Below, piece by piece: positions 36,708 to 46,093 of a stretch of DNA of 64,000 nt. A model generated the notes under the pieces. The model was not told where the DNA came from. It made no database searches and saw nothing but the letters and a program-made list of their open reading frames with translations. The position numbers were made by a program, and so were the translations under genes. The stretch's first letter is position 1; every line of letters begins with the position of its first letter. Source of the stretch: Flavivirga eckloniae (lineage in GTDB: Bacteria; Bacteroidota; Bacteroidia; Flavobacteriales; Flavobacteriaceae); the NCBI RefSeq assembly GCF_002886045.1, contig NZ_CP025791.1, positions 248,001 through 312,000 on the forward strand. The letters run 5' to 3'.

Positions 36708-37258
36708 TGGATGATTTCGAAAAATATATAAAAGAGAACAAAACGCTCTTTGATGTACACAAAGCCGACAAAAGTAAGCTTTGGGCGAACATTGAATCCG
36801 GATTAAATAAACCGGAAACTAAAACCAAGACCATTAAATTATGGAATTCCTTCGTGTTTAAAGCAGCTGCCACCGTAGTTATTGCCTTAGGGGTGTTTTC
36901 TTTAATTAATACGGTAATGGTTAACAGAGTTAACGAGAACAGCCAAAACAGCTTAGCTATGCAAGAACTAAATGATATTGATTCCCACTACAAAGGTCTG
37001 GTAGCTTATCAAGTTAGACTTGTTAACAAGAGTACGCAATTATCCGTTGATGAGAAAAAAGAGTTTTTATCTTTTATGGACGAACTGGATGTTGAGTATG
37101 AATTGCTAAAACTGGAACTACAAAAAAATGTAGATAACGAAAGGGTTTTAGAAGCTATTGTAATTAATTACAAAAAACGAATTGAATTAATAGAGAACTT
37201 ATTAAAGCAAATTAATCGCTCTAAAAAATTGGACAATGATGATGTATACATTTTATAA
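36704..37258 (+). CDS. Membrane-bound anti-sigma factor
   Basis: The 184-residue protein has a cytoplasmic N-terminal ~45 residues (sigma-binding in this class), one membrane helix (~52-71; VFKAAATVVIALGVFSLIN) and a helical extracytoplasmic domain (~85-180) rich in Glu/Lys. This is the usual partner form for an ECF sigma factor in Flavobacteriia. It overlaps the sigma gene by 4 bp and the next gene by 15-23 bp, so translation is coupled. The signal it senses is unknown. Confidence 0.82.
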   Translation: MMDDFEKYIKENKTLFDVHKADKSKLWANIESGLNKPETKTKTIKLWNSFVFKAAATVVIALGVFSLINTVMVNRVNENSQNSLAMQELNDIDSHYKGLVAYQVRLVNKSTQLSVDEKKEFLSFMDELDVEYELLKLELQKNVDNERVLEAIVINYKKRIELIENLLKQINRSKKLDNDDVYIL

Positions 37259-38324
37259 AAAAATAGCCCCAATCATTTTATTGCTATTAAGTTTTTCAAT
37301 GTTTTCGCAAGAAGTTCTAACAAAAACTATTGAAGAAACACACAAAATGACAAATGCTGGGGAGTTGCATTTAGAAAACAAATATGGCAATGTTAACCTA
37401 AACGGTTGGGACAAAAACGAAATTTCTATAAAAATAGATATTAGTACCAACAATAAAAAAAGAGACAATGCAAAGGAGCTTCTTGATCGTATTACGGCTA
37501 ATATTAAAAAGGCAAGTGACTATATAAGCATTACTTCTGAAATTTCTGAAAAGAACCCTAGCCTCTTTTCCAAATACTTTAATAAAGTAAATCCTTTTGA
37601 ATTTGATAAAAGTAATGTTGAAATAAACTATACCATTTATTTGCCTATAAATGCGGAAATTGATATCACAAATAAGTTTGGGGATGTTATTATCGAAAAT
37701 TGGACTGGAAAATTAAAAGCCAATGTAGAACACGGCGATTTATGGCTTAACGATGCTATTACCAATGCAAGAATAGATATGAGATTTGGTAAACTACGAG
37801 GCAGATCGATTACTTACGGAACCATTAATTTAAAGAATGGTGATATAGACATTAAATCGTCTAAAGTCCTATTAATGAGAACTAGTGGTACTAAAATTGA
37901 AATCGATAATGTTACAGATCTAGAACTTATTTCCAGCAAAGATGAAATAATAATTCAAAATGTTGAAAAGATTCAAGGGGAACTAAACTTTTCAAACGTC
38001 CAAATAGAACATGTTAAGGAAAAGATAAGCCTTAACTTGAAAGTTGCCGAGCTACGTGTTGCCAACATAGAAACCCCCAATGCCTTTGTTACAATAGATC
38101 AGGAATCATCAGATATCAATATTGATATTACCGGACTATCTTTTACCTTCAATGCCACACTAGAACAAGGTTTATTAAGGTTGCCAAAAACGTTTTATAA
38201 TATTGAAAATAATGTTATCGACAAAGGCAAAAGAATACGTGAAATAAATGGTTCCTACGGAACATCTACTTCTGGAGTTTTCGCCTTCACTGGAAAAAAA
38301 GGTATCATTATTTTAAAAGAATAA
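37236..38324 (+). CDS. Secreted DUF4097-like adhesin-type beta-helix protein
   Basis: The 362-residue protein has a signal peptide (MMMYTFYKKIAPIILLLLSFSMFSQ; three ATG codons at 37236, 37239 and 37242 are possible starts). The mature part is built of short repeated beta-strands (GELHLENKYGNVNLNGWDKNEISIKIDI, AEIDITNKFGDVIIENWTGKLKANVEHGDLWLND) as in DUF4097 and related head domains. Such proteins are surface or periplasmic and are thought to be adhesin-like. The overlap with the anti-sigma gene places it in the same operon, likely under sigma control. Confidence 0.78.
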   Translation: MMMYTFYKKIAPIILLLLSFSMFSQEVLTKTIEETHKMTNAGELHLENKYGNVNLNGWDKNEISIKIDISTNNKKRDNAKELLDRITANIKKASDYISITSEISEKNPSLFSKYFNKVNPFEFDKSNVEINYTIYLPINAEIDITNKFGDVIIENWTGKLKANVEHGDLWLNDAITNARIDMRFGKLRGRSITYGTINLKNGDIDIKSSKVLLMRTSGTKIEIDNVTDLELISSKDEIIIQNVEKIQGELNFSNVQIEHVKEKISLNLKVAELRVANIETPNAFVTIDQESSDINIDITGLSFTFNATLEQGLLRLPKTFYNIENNVIDKGKRIREINGSYGTSTSGVFAFTGKKGIIILKE

Positions 38325-38648
38325 TCCCCTTTTCCAAAAAAAATAAAGCTTAAACAAAAACAGCTCAAAATACAATGAACATAAAAAGCATTAATGTTTC
38401 CTTTTATAAACATCCAAACTTATTAAGATCGATTAATGATATTGTTTTTTTTTATTGTTAGCGTTTTTTGAGAACTCCTGTTTTGGGTACTATCCAAGGC
38501 AGGAGTCATTTACAAAAAAGCATTATAGTTTTAAAAAGGAATACATATCTCATCAAAAAAATAGACCATTATTAAAAAAAATTATTTCCAGATGCAACCA
38601 ATTAAAAATTACGATGTCTATACATATAGAAACTTAAATAGGATTACA
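38325..38648. other. Intergenic region inside the sigma operon, with a hairpin
   Basis: This 324-bp gap separates the DUF4097 gene from the next gene. A hairpin pairs 38474-38480 with 38500-38506 (ACTCCTG/CAGGAGT) and an inner TTGG/CCAA. A 28-codon ORF at 38374-38460 and a 60-codon frame at 38455-38637 show no family features and I do not call them. It may hold a second promoter. Confidence 0.4.
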
Positions 38649-39311
38649 ATGAAACTCTCAACTACTATTCTTTTATTACTACTGTTTAGTATTCTAAATA
38701 ACTTAAACGCTCAAGAATCTAAAGATTATATAGAATTTAACGACCGTAGAAATATGGTACACGGCGTATACCTGGGTTTAAACCTTAACTATGGAGAAAT
38801 TGATAAAGCAGAAAGCTTCTCCTCTGCTTTTAAAGTGGCATATGTTGCCAATCAGCAATTTGAAGTCGGTTTTATTGCTGTTGGTTTTTATGGAGATTTA
38901 AACAGAGTTGGATTAGACGGAAACTCCAAAGATATAGGAGGGTTTTACGCTGGTTTACACTTAGAGCCCATACTATTTAGTAAATCTAAAGTAAACCTAT
39001 CGTTTCCATTACTTATTGGAGGCGGTGCTGCAGCCTTAATAGAAGATAATACTGAAGAAGAGGTTGTTCTTGAAGATGACGATTGGGAACATCTTTTTGT
39101 TGCCGAACCTGGCGTTAATGTACTTTATAATATAAACCGATATATACAAATAGAAGCTGGTATAAAATATAGACTTACTAGTAAATTAGACTTTGACCCC
39201 GAGTACAATATTAAGAGAATCAATGGATTTTCTGGCGGAATAGGATTAAAAGTTGGTGTGTTTAACATGGGCAGAAATCGCTACAAAAAGAAATTAAAAA
39301 ATGACAATTAA
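38649..39311 (+). CDS. Putative outer membrane beta-barrel protein
   Basis: I start at ATG 38649, which is followed at once by a signal peptide (MKLSTTILLLLLFSILNNLNAQ), and not at the upstream in-frame ATG 38592. The ~220-residue product reads as alternating beta strands (GVYLGLNLNYG, QFEVGFIAVGFYGDL, KVNLSFPLLIGGGAAAL, YIQIEAGIKYRLTS, GFSGGIGLKVGVF) as in 8-10-stranded barrels. An acidic loop (EDNTEEEVVLEDDDW) stands out. The basic tail NRYKKKLKNDN after the last strand is unusual. It overlaps the next small gene by 11 bp. Function unknown. Confidence 0.7.
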   Translation: MKLSTTILLLLLFSILNNLNAQESKDYIEFNDRRNMVHGVYLGLNLNYGEIDKAESFSSAFKVAYVANQQFEVGFIAVGFYGDLNRVGLDGNSKDIGGFYAGLHLEPILFSKSKVNLSFPLLIGGGAAALIEDNTEEEVVLEDDDWEHLFVAEPGVNVLYNINRYIQIEAGIKYRLTSKLDFDPEYNIKRINGFSGGIGLKVGVFNMGRNRYKKKLKNDN

Positions 39312-39459
39312 GAAAAAAACAAACGGCATGAATTCACAATATGTGCATTCCAAAAACAACAAAGTTTTTATAAAAATCGATAAAGAATCCAGTGAGTGGT
39401 ATCCCATAAACTTTCAATGGATTCCTATTGTTGAACTTAACAAAAACATGAATAAATAG
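39301..39459 (+). CDS. Small 52-residue protein of unknown function
   Basis: ATG 39301 overlaps the stop of the upstream gene by 11 bp in another frame and runs 52 codons to TAG at 39457-39459. The next gene starts 31 bp on. The product has a Lys-rich N-terminus (MTIKKKTNGMNSQYVH) and an aromatic middle (ESSEWYPINFQWIPIVEL). It has no signal peptide or membrane helix and is not a shadow of a gene on the other strand. The tight packing in the sigma-factor operon supports a real gene. I recognise no family. ATG 39328 is an alternative start. Confidence 0.55.
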   Translation: MTIKKKTNGMNSQYVHSKNNKVFIKIDKESSEWYPINFQWIPIVELNKNMNK

Positions 39460-39490
39460 TTTGAAAATCATATTAATATCATTAATTAAA

Positions 39491-40222
39491 ATGAAAAAAA
39501 TCAATTTTATAGCCCTGACGCTCCTTTTTGGATTCATGACTTTATCATCATGTACTATAGATGTTATACGGGTAGATTCAGACGACTACATAACTACTCG
39601 AGATATTGATATTACCAATTACTCATCGGTAGAAATAGCTAATGGGTTTACGGCTCGCATTAAATTTTCCAACACAGAAGAGTCTATCAAAATAGAGGCT
39701 AATCATAATTTACACAATTATATTGTAGCCACTAAAAGAGATAATAAGTTGGTTATTCGATTTAAAAACAATTATGTAATTAGAGGTGAAGAAACACTTA
39801 ATGTATATATTACCACAAAGTCTATTAATAATTTTACCGCAACTGCAGATTCTCAAATTTATTTAGACGATCTGTTAGTAGAAGATAACGTGAAAGTAAA
39901 AATAAGTGCAGATAGTGAGTTTTCTGGCGATATATATGCAGATTATTTATATTTATCGGCTACGGCAGATTCTAATATAGATTTAACCGGTTCGGTAAAT
40001 ATTCTGGATGCAAACCTTTCTGCAGATTCCAACCTTTATGGTTATGGTTTACAAGTTAAAGATTTAAAAATGAAAATGGTTTCAGATTGTGATACACATA
40101 TTACGATAAACAAAACGATCGATATTGAAGCTGTTTCAGGCTGTACGCTAAGTTATAAAGGTAATGCAACTATTGTTCATCAAATAGTAAAAGCTGATTC
40201 TAGGGTTATTAGAGTGGATTAG
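39491..40222 (+). CDS. DUF2807 (GIN-type) adhesin-head lipoprotein
   Basis: I start at ATG 39491, giving a lipoprotein signal (MKKINFIALTLLFGFMTLSSC), because the upstream TTG at 39461 adds only a poor extension. The ~243-residue product has the DUF2807 pattern: RDIDITNYSSVEIANGFTARIKF followed by repeated short strands with D/S-rich turns (TATADSQIYLDDLL, ISADSEFSGDIYADYLYL, ATADSNIDLTGSV). These form a beta-helix thought to be a putative auto-transporter adhesin head. It is the last gene of the ECF sigma operon; a bidirectional terminator follows. Confidence 0.85.
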   Translation: MKKINFIALTLLFGFMTLSSCTIDVIRVDSDDYITTRDIDITNYSSVEIANGFTARIKFSNTEESIKIEANHNLHNYIVATKRDNKLVIRFKNNYVIRGEETLNVYITTKSINNFTATADSQIYLDDLLVEDNVKVKISADSEFSGDIYADYLYLSATADSNIDLTGSVNILDANLSADSNLYGYGLQVKDLKMKMVSDCDTHITINKTIDIEAVSGCTLSYKGNATIVHQIVKADSRVIRVD

Positions 40223-40300
40223 AAATTCATTTTCTTGTTTCGAAATTATCCATCCAATTAAATTTAATTTGCTTTGTAATTTAGAAAACAAAATTTAAGT

Positions 40301-40336
40301 AGCCCTATCTTAATTTAAAACAAATAAGATAGGGCT
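40301..40336. terminator. Bidirectional terminator
   Basis: A perfect 12-bp stem (40301-40312 with 40325-40336, AGCCCTATCTTA/TAAGATAGGGCT) with a 12-nt loop lies between the convergent DUF2807 and EamA genes. AT tracts flank it on both sides. Confidence 0.75.
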
Positions 40337-40377
40337 TTAAATATGTTTTAACCGAAATAACAATGAAATTACGCTTG

Positions 40378-41226
40378 TTATTTTCTTTGTGATCTCCCTT
40401 TGTAAATGATATTAAGTATCAATCCTGTTACAATTAATGCAATACCTAATAAACTCCAAAATGTATAGTTTTCACTAAAAATAAAAACACCAAATAACAC
40501 AGTGTAAAGCACTTCTAAATATTTAAGTGGTGCTACCTGATTTGTAGATGCAACCTGAAAAGCTTTGGTCATGAACAGCTGTCCAAAATAACCAAAAACC
40601 CCTAAGCCAAAAAGCATTAGCCATTCAAGTCCTACAGGTGTTACCCAACCTTTTATAGATAAAAGACCTCCAACAATTGTTGAAATAATCATGAAATAAT
40701 TAACAATTACCACCGGATGATCATTCTTACCTATTTTACTGATGGTAATGTATACCAGCCCGCTAAAAATGGCGGAAATAAATGCAAGCAACAAACCATA
40801 AGTATTAATCTCGGTATCTAGACCTTTTAAAACCACCACACCGCCAAAGGCCATGGCAAAAAAGAGCCATTGTACAGGTTTTACCTTTTCACTTAATAAA
40901 AACACTGCAAAAATAGCAGCAAAAATGGGTGCCATATAACGTAATGAAACAGCAGTACCTATAGGCAAATGTTTTGTAGACATAAAGAAAAATGCCATAG
41001 AAGTCACCCCTACCAATCCTCTTATAACTAAGAGTTTTTTCTTGTTTCCGCCAAATGGAATCTTGTTTTTTATTAAAAAGGTAAAAGTAAACACCAGAGA
41101 ACTTACAGACCTGAAGAATACAATTTCGAAGGCATTAATATGTACAAGATGTTTAACAATAGCATTCATACATGCAAATGCTAATGTACTAATAAGCATA
41201 AATTTTATCGCTTGTTTAACTTCCAA
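40378..41226 (-). CDS. EamA-type drug/metabolite transporter
   Basis: The 282-residue inner-membrane protein has about ten helices in two EamA repeats (~8-135 and 145-275). Landmarks are ALAFACMNAIVKHLVH, the conserved RYMAPIFAAIFAVFLLSEKV (repeat 1) and LKYLEVLYTVLFGVFIFSENYT (repeat 2), and an EYTF-type helix end before IVTGLILNI. EamA proteins export small metabolites or amino acids with proton antiport. It overlaps the upstream EamA gene by 11 bp in another frame. The two paralogs may have distinct substrates or pair with each other. Confidence 0.88.
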   Translation of the reverse strand: MEVKQAIKFMLISTLAFACMNAIVKHLVHINAFEIVFFRSVSSLVFTFTFLIKNKIPFGGNKKKLLVIRGLVGVTSMAFFFMSTKHLPIGTAVSLRYMAPIFAAIFAVFLLSEKVKPVQWLFFAMAFGGVVVLKGLDTEINTYGLLLAFISAIFSGLVYITISKIGKNDHPVVIVNYFMIISTIVGGLLSIKGWVTPVGLEWLMLFGLGVFGYFGQLFMTKAFQVASTNQVAPLKYLEVLYTVLFGVFIFSENYTFWSLLGIALIVTGLILNIIYKGRSQRK

Positions 41227-42130
41227 TAGTTCTTGTTTTTATTTTTTTGCGTGAAGTAATAAAAAAGACGCCAGTTAAAAGGATACAAGCAGCAATAATA
41301 GTTTGTGTAGTAACAGTTTCATCAAGTATATACCAACCCAGTATAATGGCTACAACTGGATTAACATAAGCCGAAGTAGATGTCTTCTCTGTAGAAACAA
41401 CTTTAAGTAAATAATTAAAAGCCGTGAACGCTATAACACCCCCAAATAGAATTAAAAACAGTAAAGACCATTGTACATCTTGTGACCAATTAATAGGCAT
41501 AACCCATTTTTCGTCTATAAACAAGCTTATTATTATTAACAAGGCTCCCGAAATTGTCATTTGATATGCCGTACTCACAAAATAATTTGGTGGTAAATCT
41601 GCCTTAGCAACAAAAACGCTGGCATAACTCCAGCTTAAAACACAGGTAAGAATCATGAACATACCCAACAATGTTTCATCATTTGTAATTAGCTCTTTTT
41701 GGCTTACTAAAAGATACATACCAATCATACCCAATGCAACACCAATTAAGGATCTAGGTTGCATCTTTTTACCATCTATAAGTCTCATTAGTAATAACAC
41801 AAAAAGTGGTTGTGTAGAAGCTTCTAGAGCAGCAAAACCACTGTCTACATATCGCATAGCCCAAATAAAAACACCATTACCGTAAACTAAAAATAAAAAG
41901 CCAGCAATGGCACAATTAATAAATTGCTTTTTGTTAATAGATAGTCTAAGTTTTATAGACTTAGCAATTATAAACATGATAAATCCGGCAGAGGTAAAAC
42001 GTATGGCAGCCACGAAAAATGGTGGTAATTCGGTTACAGCAATTTTATTGCATAAATATGTAGAACCCCAAATAACATAAATGGCAAAAAACGCTAAAAT
42101 AATAAGAATCGTTTTTCGCGATATACTCAT
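41216..42130 (-). CDS. EamA-type drug/metabolite transporter
   Basis: The 304-residue inner-membrane protein has ten predicted helices and the EamA hallmarks IWGSTYLCNKIAVTELPPFFVAAIRF at the N-terminus, FAALEASTQPLFVLLLMRLIDGKK mid-repeat 1 and STEKTSTSAYVNPVVAIILGWYILDETVT in repeat 2. The first motif is typical of the YedA/RhaT-like branch. A basic tail (TSRKKIKTR) lies in the cytoplasm. It is the first of two overlapping EamA genes on the minus strand. Substrate unknown. Confidence 0.9.
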   Translation of the reverse strand: MSISRKTILIILAFFAIYVIWGSTYLCNKIAVTELPPFFVAAIRFTSAGFIMFIIAKSIKLRLSINKKQFINCAIAGFLFLVYGNGVFIWAMRYVDSGFAALEASTQPLFVLLLMRLIDGKKMQPRSLIGVALGMIGMYLLVSQKELITNDETLLGMFMILTCVLSWSYASVFVAKADLPPNYFVSTAYQMTISGALLIIISLFIDEKWVMPINWSQDVQWSLLFLILFGGVIAFTAFNYLLKVVSTEKTSTSAYVNPVVAIILGWYILDETVTTQTIIAACILLTGVFFITSRKKIKTRTIGS

Positions 42131-42191
42131 CTATGCTTAAGTTTTAACGAATACGAAGTATAAATATACTTTCTTGAAAATTTAGAGGCTA

Positions 42192-42644
42192 TTAAATCTT
42201 TTTAACCTGAACGGCATTCATACCTTTTGCCCCACGCTCTAACTCGTAAGTTACCTTGTCGTTTTCTGCAATAGGTTCAAGTAAACCACTTACGTGTACG
42301 AAGTATTTCTCTTGATTTGAACTGTCAATGATAAAACCGAAACCTTTAGAATTGTCGAAAAATGAAACCTTTCCTTCTTTGGCTACAGGTTCCTCTTCTA
42401 CTCTATCTTCTTTTTTAGGAATTCCTAACTCGATACTTTCGGCTTGAACTTTTTCACGCAGCGCTGGATCTGGTGGTGTATCTGTTAAATTGCCATTAAA
42501 GTCTACGTAAGCAAACTGAATACCTTTTGGGTTTTCTTTAGCTTCTGCTTTACGAGCTTCTTTTCTTTTTTGCTTTTCTTCTCTTTTCTTTAAGCGTTTT
42601 TTTTCTTTTTCAATTTTGTTAAAAGTTACTTGAGACTTTGCCAT
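42192..42644 (-). CDS. Cold-shock-domain protein with basic N-terminal extension
   Basis: The 150-residue protein has a long Lys/Arg/Glu-rich helical N-terminus (~10-38; IEKEKKRLKKREEKQKRKEARK), a linker, and a C-terminal cold-shock domain (~91-150) with both RNP motifs: RNP1 GFGFI and RNP2 KYFVHVS. The domain binds single-stranded RNA or DNA. The basic extension probably adds RNA affinity. This architecture is common in Flavobacteriia and the gene is a single unit. Expected roles are RNA chaperoning or anti-termination. Confidence 0.9.
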   Translation of the reverse strand: MAKSQVTFNKIEKEKKRLKKREEKQKRKEARKAEAKENPKGIQFAYVDFNGNLTDTPPDPALREKVQAESIELGIPKKEDRVEEEPVAKEGKVSFFDNSKGFGFIIDSSNQEKYFVHVSGLLEPIAENDKVTYELERGAKGMNAVQVKKI

Positions 42645-42774
42645 AGTTTATATTACTGTACTTGTTTGTTTAGTTGAGAATAGTAAAGCACAAAGATAAG
42701 CCTTATTTTAAGGTTGTTATAATTATATAGCAGTAAAATAACAAAAGAGTTTATAAACTTCTAAATAATAGGGA

Positions 42775-44328
42775 TTAATCTTCTGGTGGATGACCGTGTA
42801 TGGCTTCAAAAACATCATCAAAATTTGTTCGCAAATAAGAATTTAGCTTTTTTCTATAATCACCTTTTAGCCACTCTACAAAATTATAGGTACTCTTACT
42901 TATACACTTGGTATACCGTTGTATTCTAAAATCGATATCATCACCAAGCATTTTTGCTAATCCTAGAGCATCATAAACATCTTCGCTATTTTCAATACAA
43001 ATCTTGGCATGGTGTTCTATAGAACGCTCCAAAACAACTTTAGAAGATTCTCCATTTCTTATAGATTCTACATACGTTCTTTGTACATCGAAATAAACAT
43101 CTTTGGAGTTTGCGAATTCCTTGCGCAATTCATCTGGCATTTCATACCTAAAATTGCTCTCTAATTCCTCATCACTTAAAATAGAATCTAAATAATAATT
43201 AGGCGATTTAAAAATACGCTGCCAGTCTAAATTATCGCCCCAAGGTCCGAAACGATGGAAGTTATTTCCTAAATCGATAACACTAAAGGTACTTTTATCC
43301 TTTAAAATACGTGAACCACGACCTATCATTTGATAGTACAACGTTAATGATTTAGTAGCTCTATTTAAAATGATACTTTCAACCGTTGGCTCATCAAACC
43401 CAGTAGTTAAAATACTTACCGAAGTTAAAATAGCATCGGGTGTATTTTTAAACCATTTTAAAATAAGTGCACGTTCCTTTTTAGTATTCGTATTATCTAA
43501 ATGTGCAATAGGATATCCTGCTCTTCTAAACGTATCGTAAACATGTAACGACGTGTTAATTCCGTTATTAAAAATCAATGTTTTTTTTCCTTTCGAACGT
43601 TCCTCGTATGCTTGTAACAGCTTACTAAGCATATCGTTATCTGTATATAAATCTTCAGAAGATTTTACAGTATAATCACCATTAGCACCTACTACTAACG
43701 ATGTTAAGCCCACATTATAAGAAAACATTTCGGCACGTGCCAAAAAGCCGTTTTCAATTAAAGATTCAATACTTTCACCAACAATGAGTTCATCATAATT
43801 ATCCGTCATTGGTAATTCTATACTAGAACTTAAAGGTGTGGCCGTTACGCCAAGTATAAAGGATTGGCTAAAAAACTTAAAAAGTTTTGTAAATGAATTA
43901 TAATGCGCCTCATCGATAATAACCAAACCAATATCAGAAATGTCCAATTTATCATCATTCAACCTGTTATTCAAGGTTTCAACCATAGCAACAAAACAGC
44001 TATAATCTGCCTGGTCGCTTAAATCGGCCTTACTATCCACTACCTTGTTATTCACACCAAATTCCGTAAGCATATGAGACGTTTGCTTACACAATTCTAT
44101 ACGGTGAGTCATTACCAATACCTTTTTCTGATGGTGTTTAAGGTATTGTCTAACAATTTCAGAAAAAATAACGGTTTTACCACCTCCAGTTGGAAGTTGA
44201 TACAACAAATGATAATCTTGTGGAGACTCTTCAAAACTTTTAAAAATTTTATCTATAGCTCCTTTTTGATAACTATATAAGTCTTTACCAGTTTTCCTTT
44301 CTTCTAGCTCTGTTACTGAAATCGACAT
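42775..44328 (-). CDS. SF2 DEAD/DEAH-type helicase
   Basis: The 517-residue protein shows the SF2 helicase motifs in order: Walker A PTGGGKT (Lys about 51), motif Ia TTHR-type VMTHRIELC, motif II VIIDEAHYN, motif III GVTATP, then motif IV/V TTGFDEPTVESIILNRATKS and motif VI QMIGRGSR. It resembles the RadD/YejH- and UvrB-like type III restriction helicase branch. A helical C-terminal ~130 residues follow without a nuclease. It is followed on the minus strand by the cold-shock-domain gene 130 bp away. A role in DNA or RNA metabolism is likely. Confidence 0.9.
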   Translation of the reverse strand: MSISVTELEERKTGKDLYSYQKGAIDKIFKSFEESPQDYHLLYQLPTGGGKTVIFSEIVRQYLKHHQKKVLVMTHRIELCKQTSHMLTEFGVNNKVVDSKADLSDQADYSCFVAMVETLNNRLNDDKLDISDIGLVIIDEAHYNSFTKLFKFFSQSFILGVTATPLSSSIELPMTDNYDELIVGESIESLIENGFLARAEMFSYNVGLTSLVVGANGDYTVKSSEDLYTDNDMLSKLLQAYEERSKGKKTLIFNNGINTSLHVYDTFRRAGYPIAHLDNTNTKKERALILKWFKNTPDAILTSVSILTTGFDEPTVESIILNRATKSLTLYYQMIGRGSRILKDKSTFSVIDLGNNFHRFGPWGDNLDWQRIFKSPNYYLDSILSDEELESNFRYEMPDELRKEFANSKDVYFDVQRTYVESIRNGESSKVVLERSIEHHAKICIENSEDVYDALGLAKMLGDDIDFRIQRYTKCISKSTYNFVEWLKGDYRKKLNSYLRTNFDDVFEAIHGHPPED

Positions 44329-44524
44329 TCCTAAATTAATTTTGTGACGTGCAAAAATAACATCTTTAATGGGTTTATGACGAATGTTTAACGTGAAAAT
44401 TATAAATGATTTTTATTTTTATTGAAAATGAATGTATTAAAAGGCATTAAACCTTTTTGTTTATTTTTAGTCTTAGCCTATAAAACATAGTGCTTTTCAC
44501 CTTATAGTTAAAAACTTACAATCT

Positions 44525-45832
44525 ATGATTCGTTATATATTTTTTTGCATTTTTATATTGTTATTTTTCGCTTGCGATAATACAACAGAAGTGATCGATT
44601 TTAATGAAAAAGATACAGATAACACCAAAAACACTGCTCCAAATATTTTGTTGGTTATAGCAGACGATATGGGTTTAGATGCTACTCCGGGATACAATAT
44701 TGGAAGTATTAAACCAAATATGCCAACCCTGGAAAGTTTAACAAATTCTGGTATTAAGTTTACAAACCTATGGGCCAACCCAACATGTTCCCCTACGCGG
44801 GCTACCATTTTAACTGGGAAGTATGGCTTTAGAACAGGTGTACTTACGGCTAGCGATATACTATCTACATCCGAAATGGCCTTGCAAACATATATCGATA
44901 CCAATTCCAGCACCACATACAATCATGCAGTAATTGGAAAGTGGCACTTATCAAATAACGCCACACACCCTAATACGATGGGGATAAACCATTTTGCAGG
45001 GCTTTTAAATGGCAGTGTGCAATCGTATTGGAACTGGAACTTAACAATAAACGGAACCACGACAAGTTCAACAGAATACACAACATCCAAGTTTACCGAT
45101 TTGGCGATAAATTGGATTAACGAACAAACAAGCCCTTGGTTTTTATGGTTGGCCTATAATGCACCCCATACACCATTTCATTTACCTCCAGACCATTTAC
45201 ACTCGCAAGGTGCTTTACCATCAGATGAAGCAAGTATAAATAGTAATCCACTCCCCTATTATATGGCTGCTCTTGAAGCTCTGGATAGCGAAATGGGCAG
45301 ATTGATTAATACAATGTCTCAAGAAGAAAGAGATAATACAATTATCATTTTTATAGGAGATAATGGTACTCCAAATCAAGTGGTTCAAGTACACCAGTCT
45401 ATAAGAGCTAAAGGTAGTGTATATCAAGGGGGTGTTAATGTCCCCATGATTATTTCCGGAAAAGATGTTACTCGCGTGAATGTTACCGAAGATGCGCTAA
45501 TAAATACTACAGACCTTTTTGCTACAATAGCCAATATAGCTGGTACATCTACTACCGAAATACATGATAGTAAAAGCTTTAAAACGTTACTTAGCAGCAC
45601 AGATAATATTAATAAGAGAGATTACGTATATACCGAGAGTGAAGATTTCACCATTAGAAATGCAACGCATAAATACATTTATTTCAATGATGGCACCGAA
45701 GCTTTATTTAATTTAAGCGACAATCCTCTAGAAAAACCAAACCTCTTAAATGCCAATCAACTGCCATTAAGTGCTACCGATAATACTATGAAAGATGCTT
45801 TAACCACTAAACTAGCAGAGATTAGAAATTAG
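44525..45832 (+). CDS. S1-family sulfatase lipoprotein
   Basis: The 435-residue protein has a lipoprotein signal (MIRYIFFCIFILLFFACDN, Cys about 17). The sulfatase domain (~35-435) has the first metal-binding segment NILLVIADDMGLD, the formylglycine site C-S-P-T-R (Cys about 88) with ATILTGKYGFRTG, the GKWHLS loop, and IIIFIGDNGT with the second metal Asp/Asn. The Cys is converted to formylglycine by an anaerobic or FGE-type maturase encoded elsewhere. Sulfatases release sulfate from sulfated glycans, common in marine Flavobacteriia. It stands alone and is not in a polysaccharide locus here. Confidence 0.92.
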   Translation: MIRYIFFCIFILLFFACDNTTEVIDFNEKDTDNTKNTAPNILLVIADDMGLDATPGYNIGSIKPNMPTLESLTNSGIKFTNLWANPTCSPTRATILTGKYGFRTGVLTASDILSTSEMALQTYIDTNSSTTYNHAVIGKWHLSNNATHPNTMGINHFAGLLNGSVQSYWNWNLTINGTTTSSTEYTTSKFTDLAINWINEQTSPWFLWLAYNAPHTPFHLPPDHLHSQGALPSDEASINSNPLPYYMAALEALDSEMGRLINTMSQEERDNTIIIFIGDNGTPNQVVQVHQSIRAKGSVYQGGVNVPMIISGKDVTRVNVTEDALINTTDLFATIANIAGTSTTEIHDSKSFKTLLSSTDNINKRDYVYTESEDFTIRNATHKYIYFNDGTEALFNLSDNPLEKPNLLNANQLPLSATDNTMKDALTTKLAEIRN

Positions 45833-46093
45833 CTATTTCGTAAGAAAATTTATTTTTTTTCAATAAATCTGTAACAAACTCTAATCTTTTTCTTCTAACT
45901 AAATATCTGTACCTTGTAGTGCGGTAATTCGTTATTTGAAATAATGTGAATTCAATTTAGAATAAGCACCACTAATATCATTATTTATCTACCTTGAATA
46001 CAGCCAGAAGGCTCTACCCTACATGCCATGGTAAAAAGCAAACTTTAAATTAATTCACATCAGAATAATCATTTTTTAATCTATATCAATCAA

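Noticed and set aside
38374-38637. Short plus-strand ORFs (28 and 60 codons) between the DUF4097 and barrel genes
   Set aside because: No protein-like pattern, and the second overlaps the hairpin and the start of the next gene.
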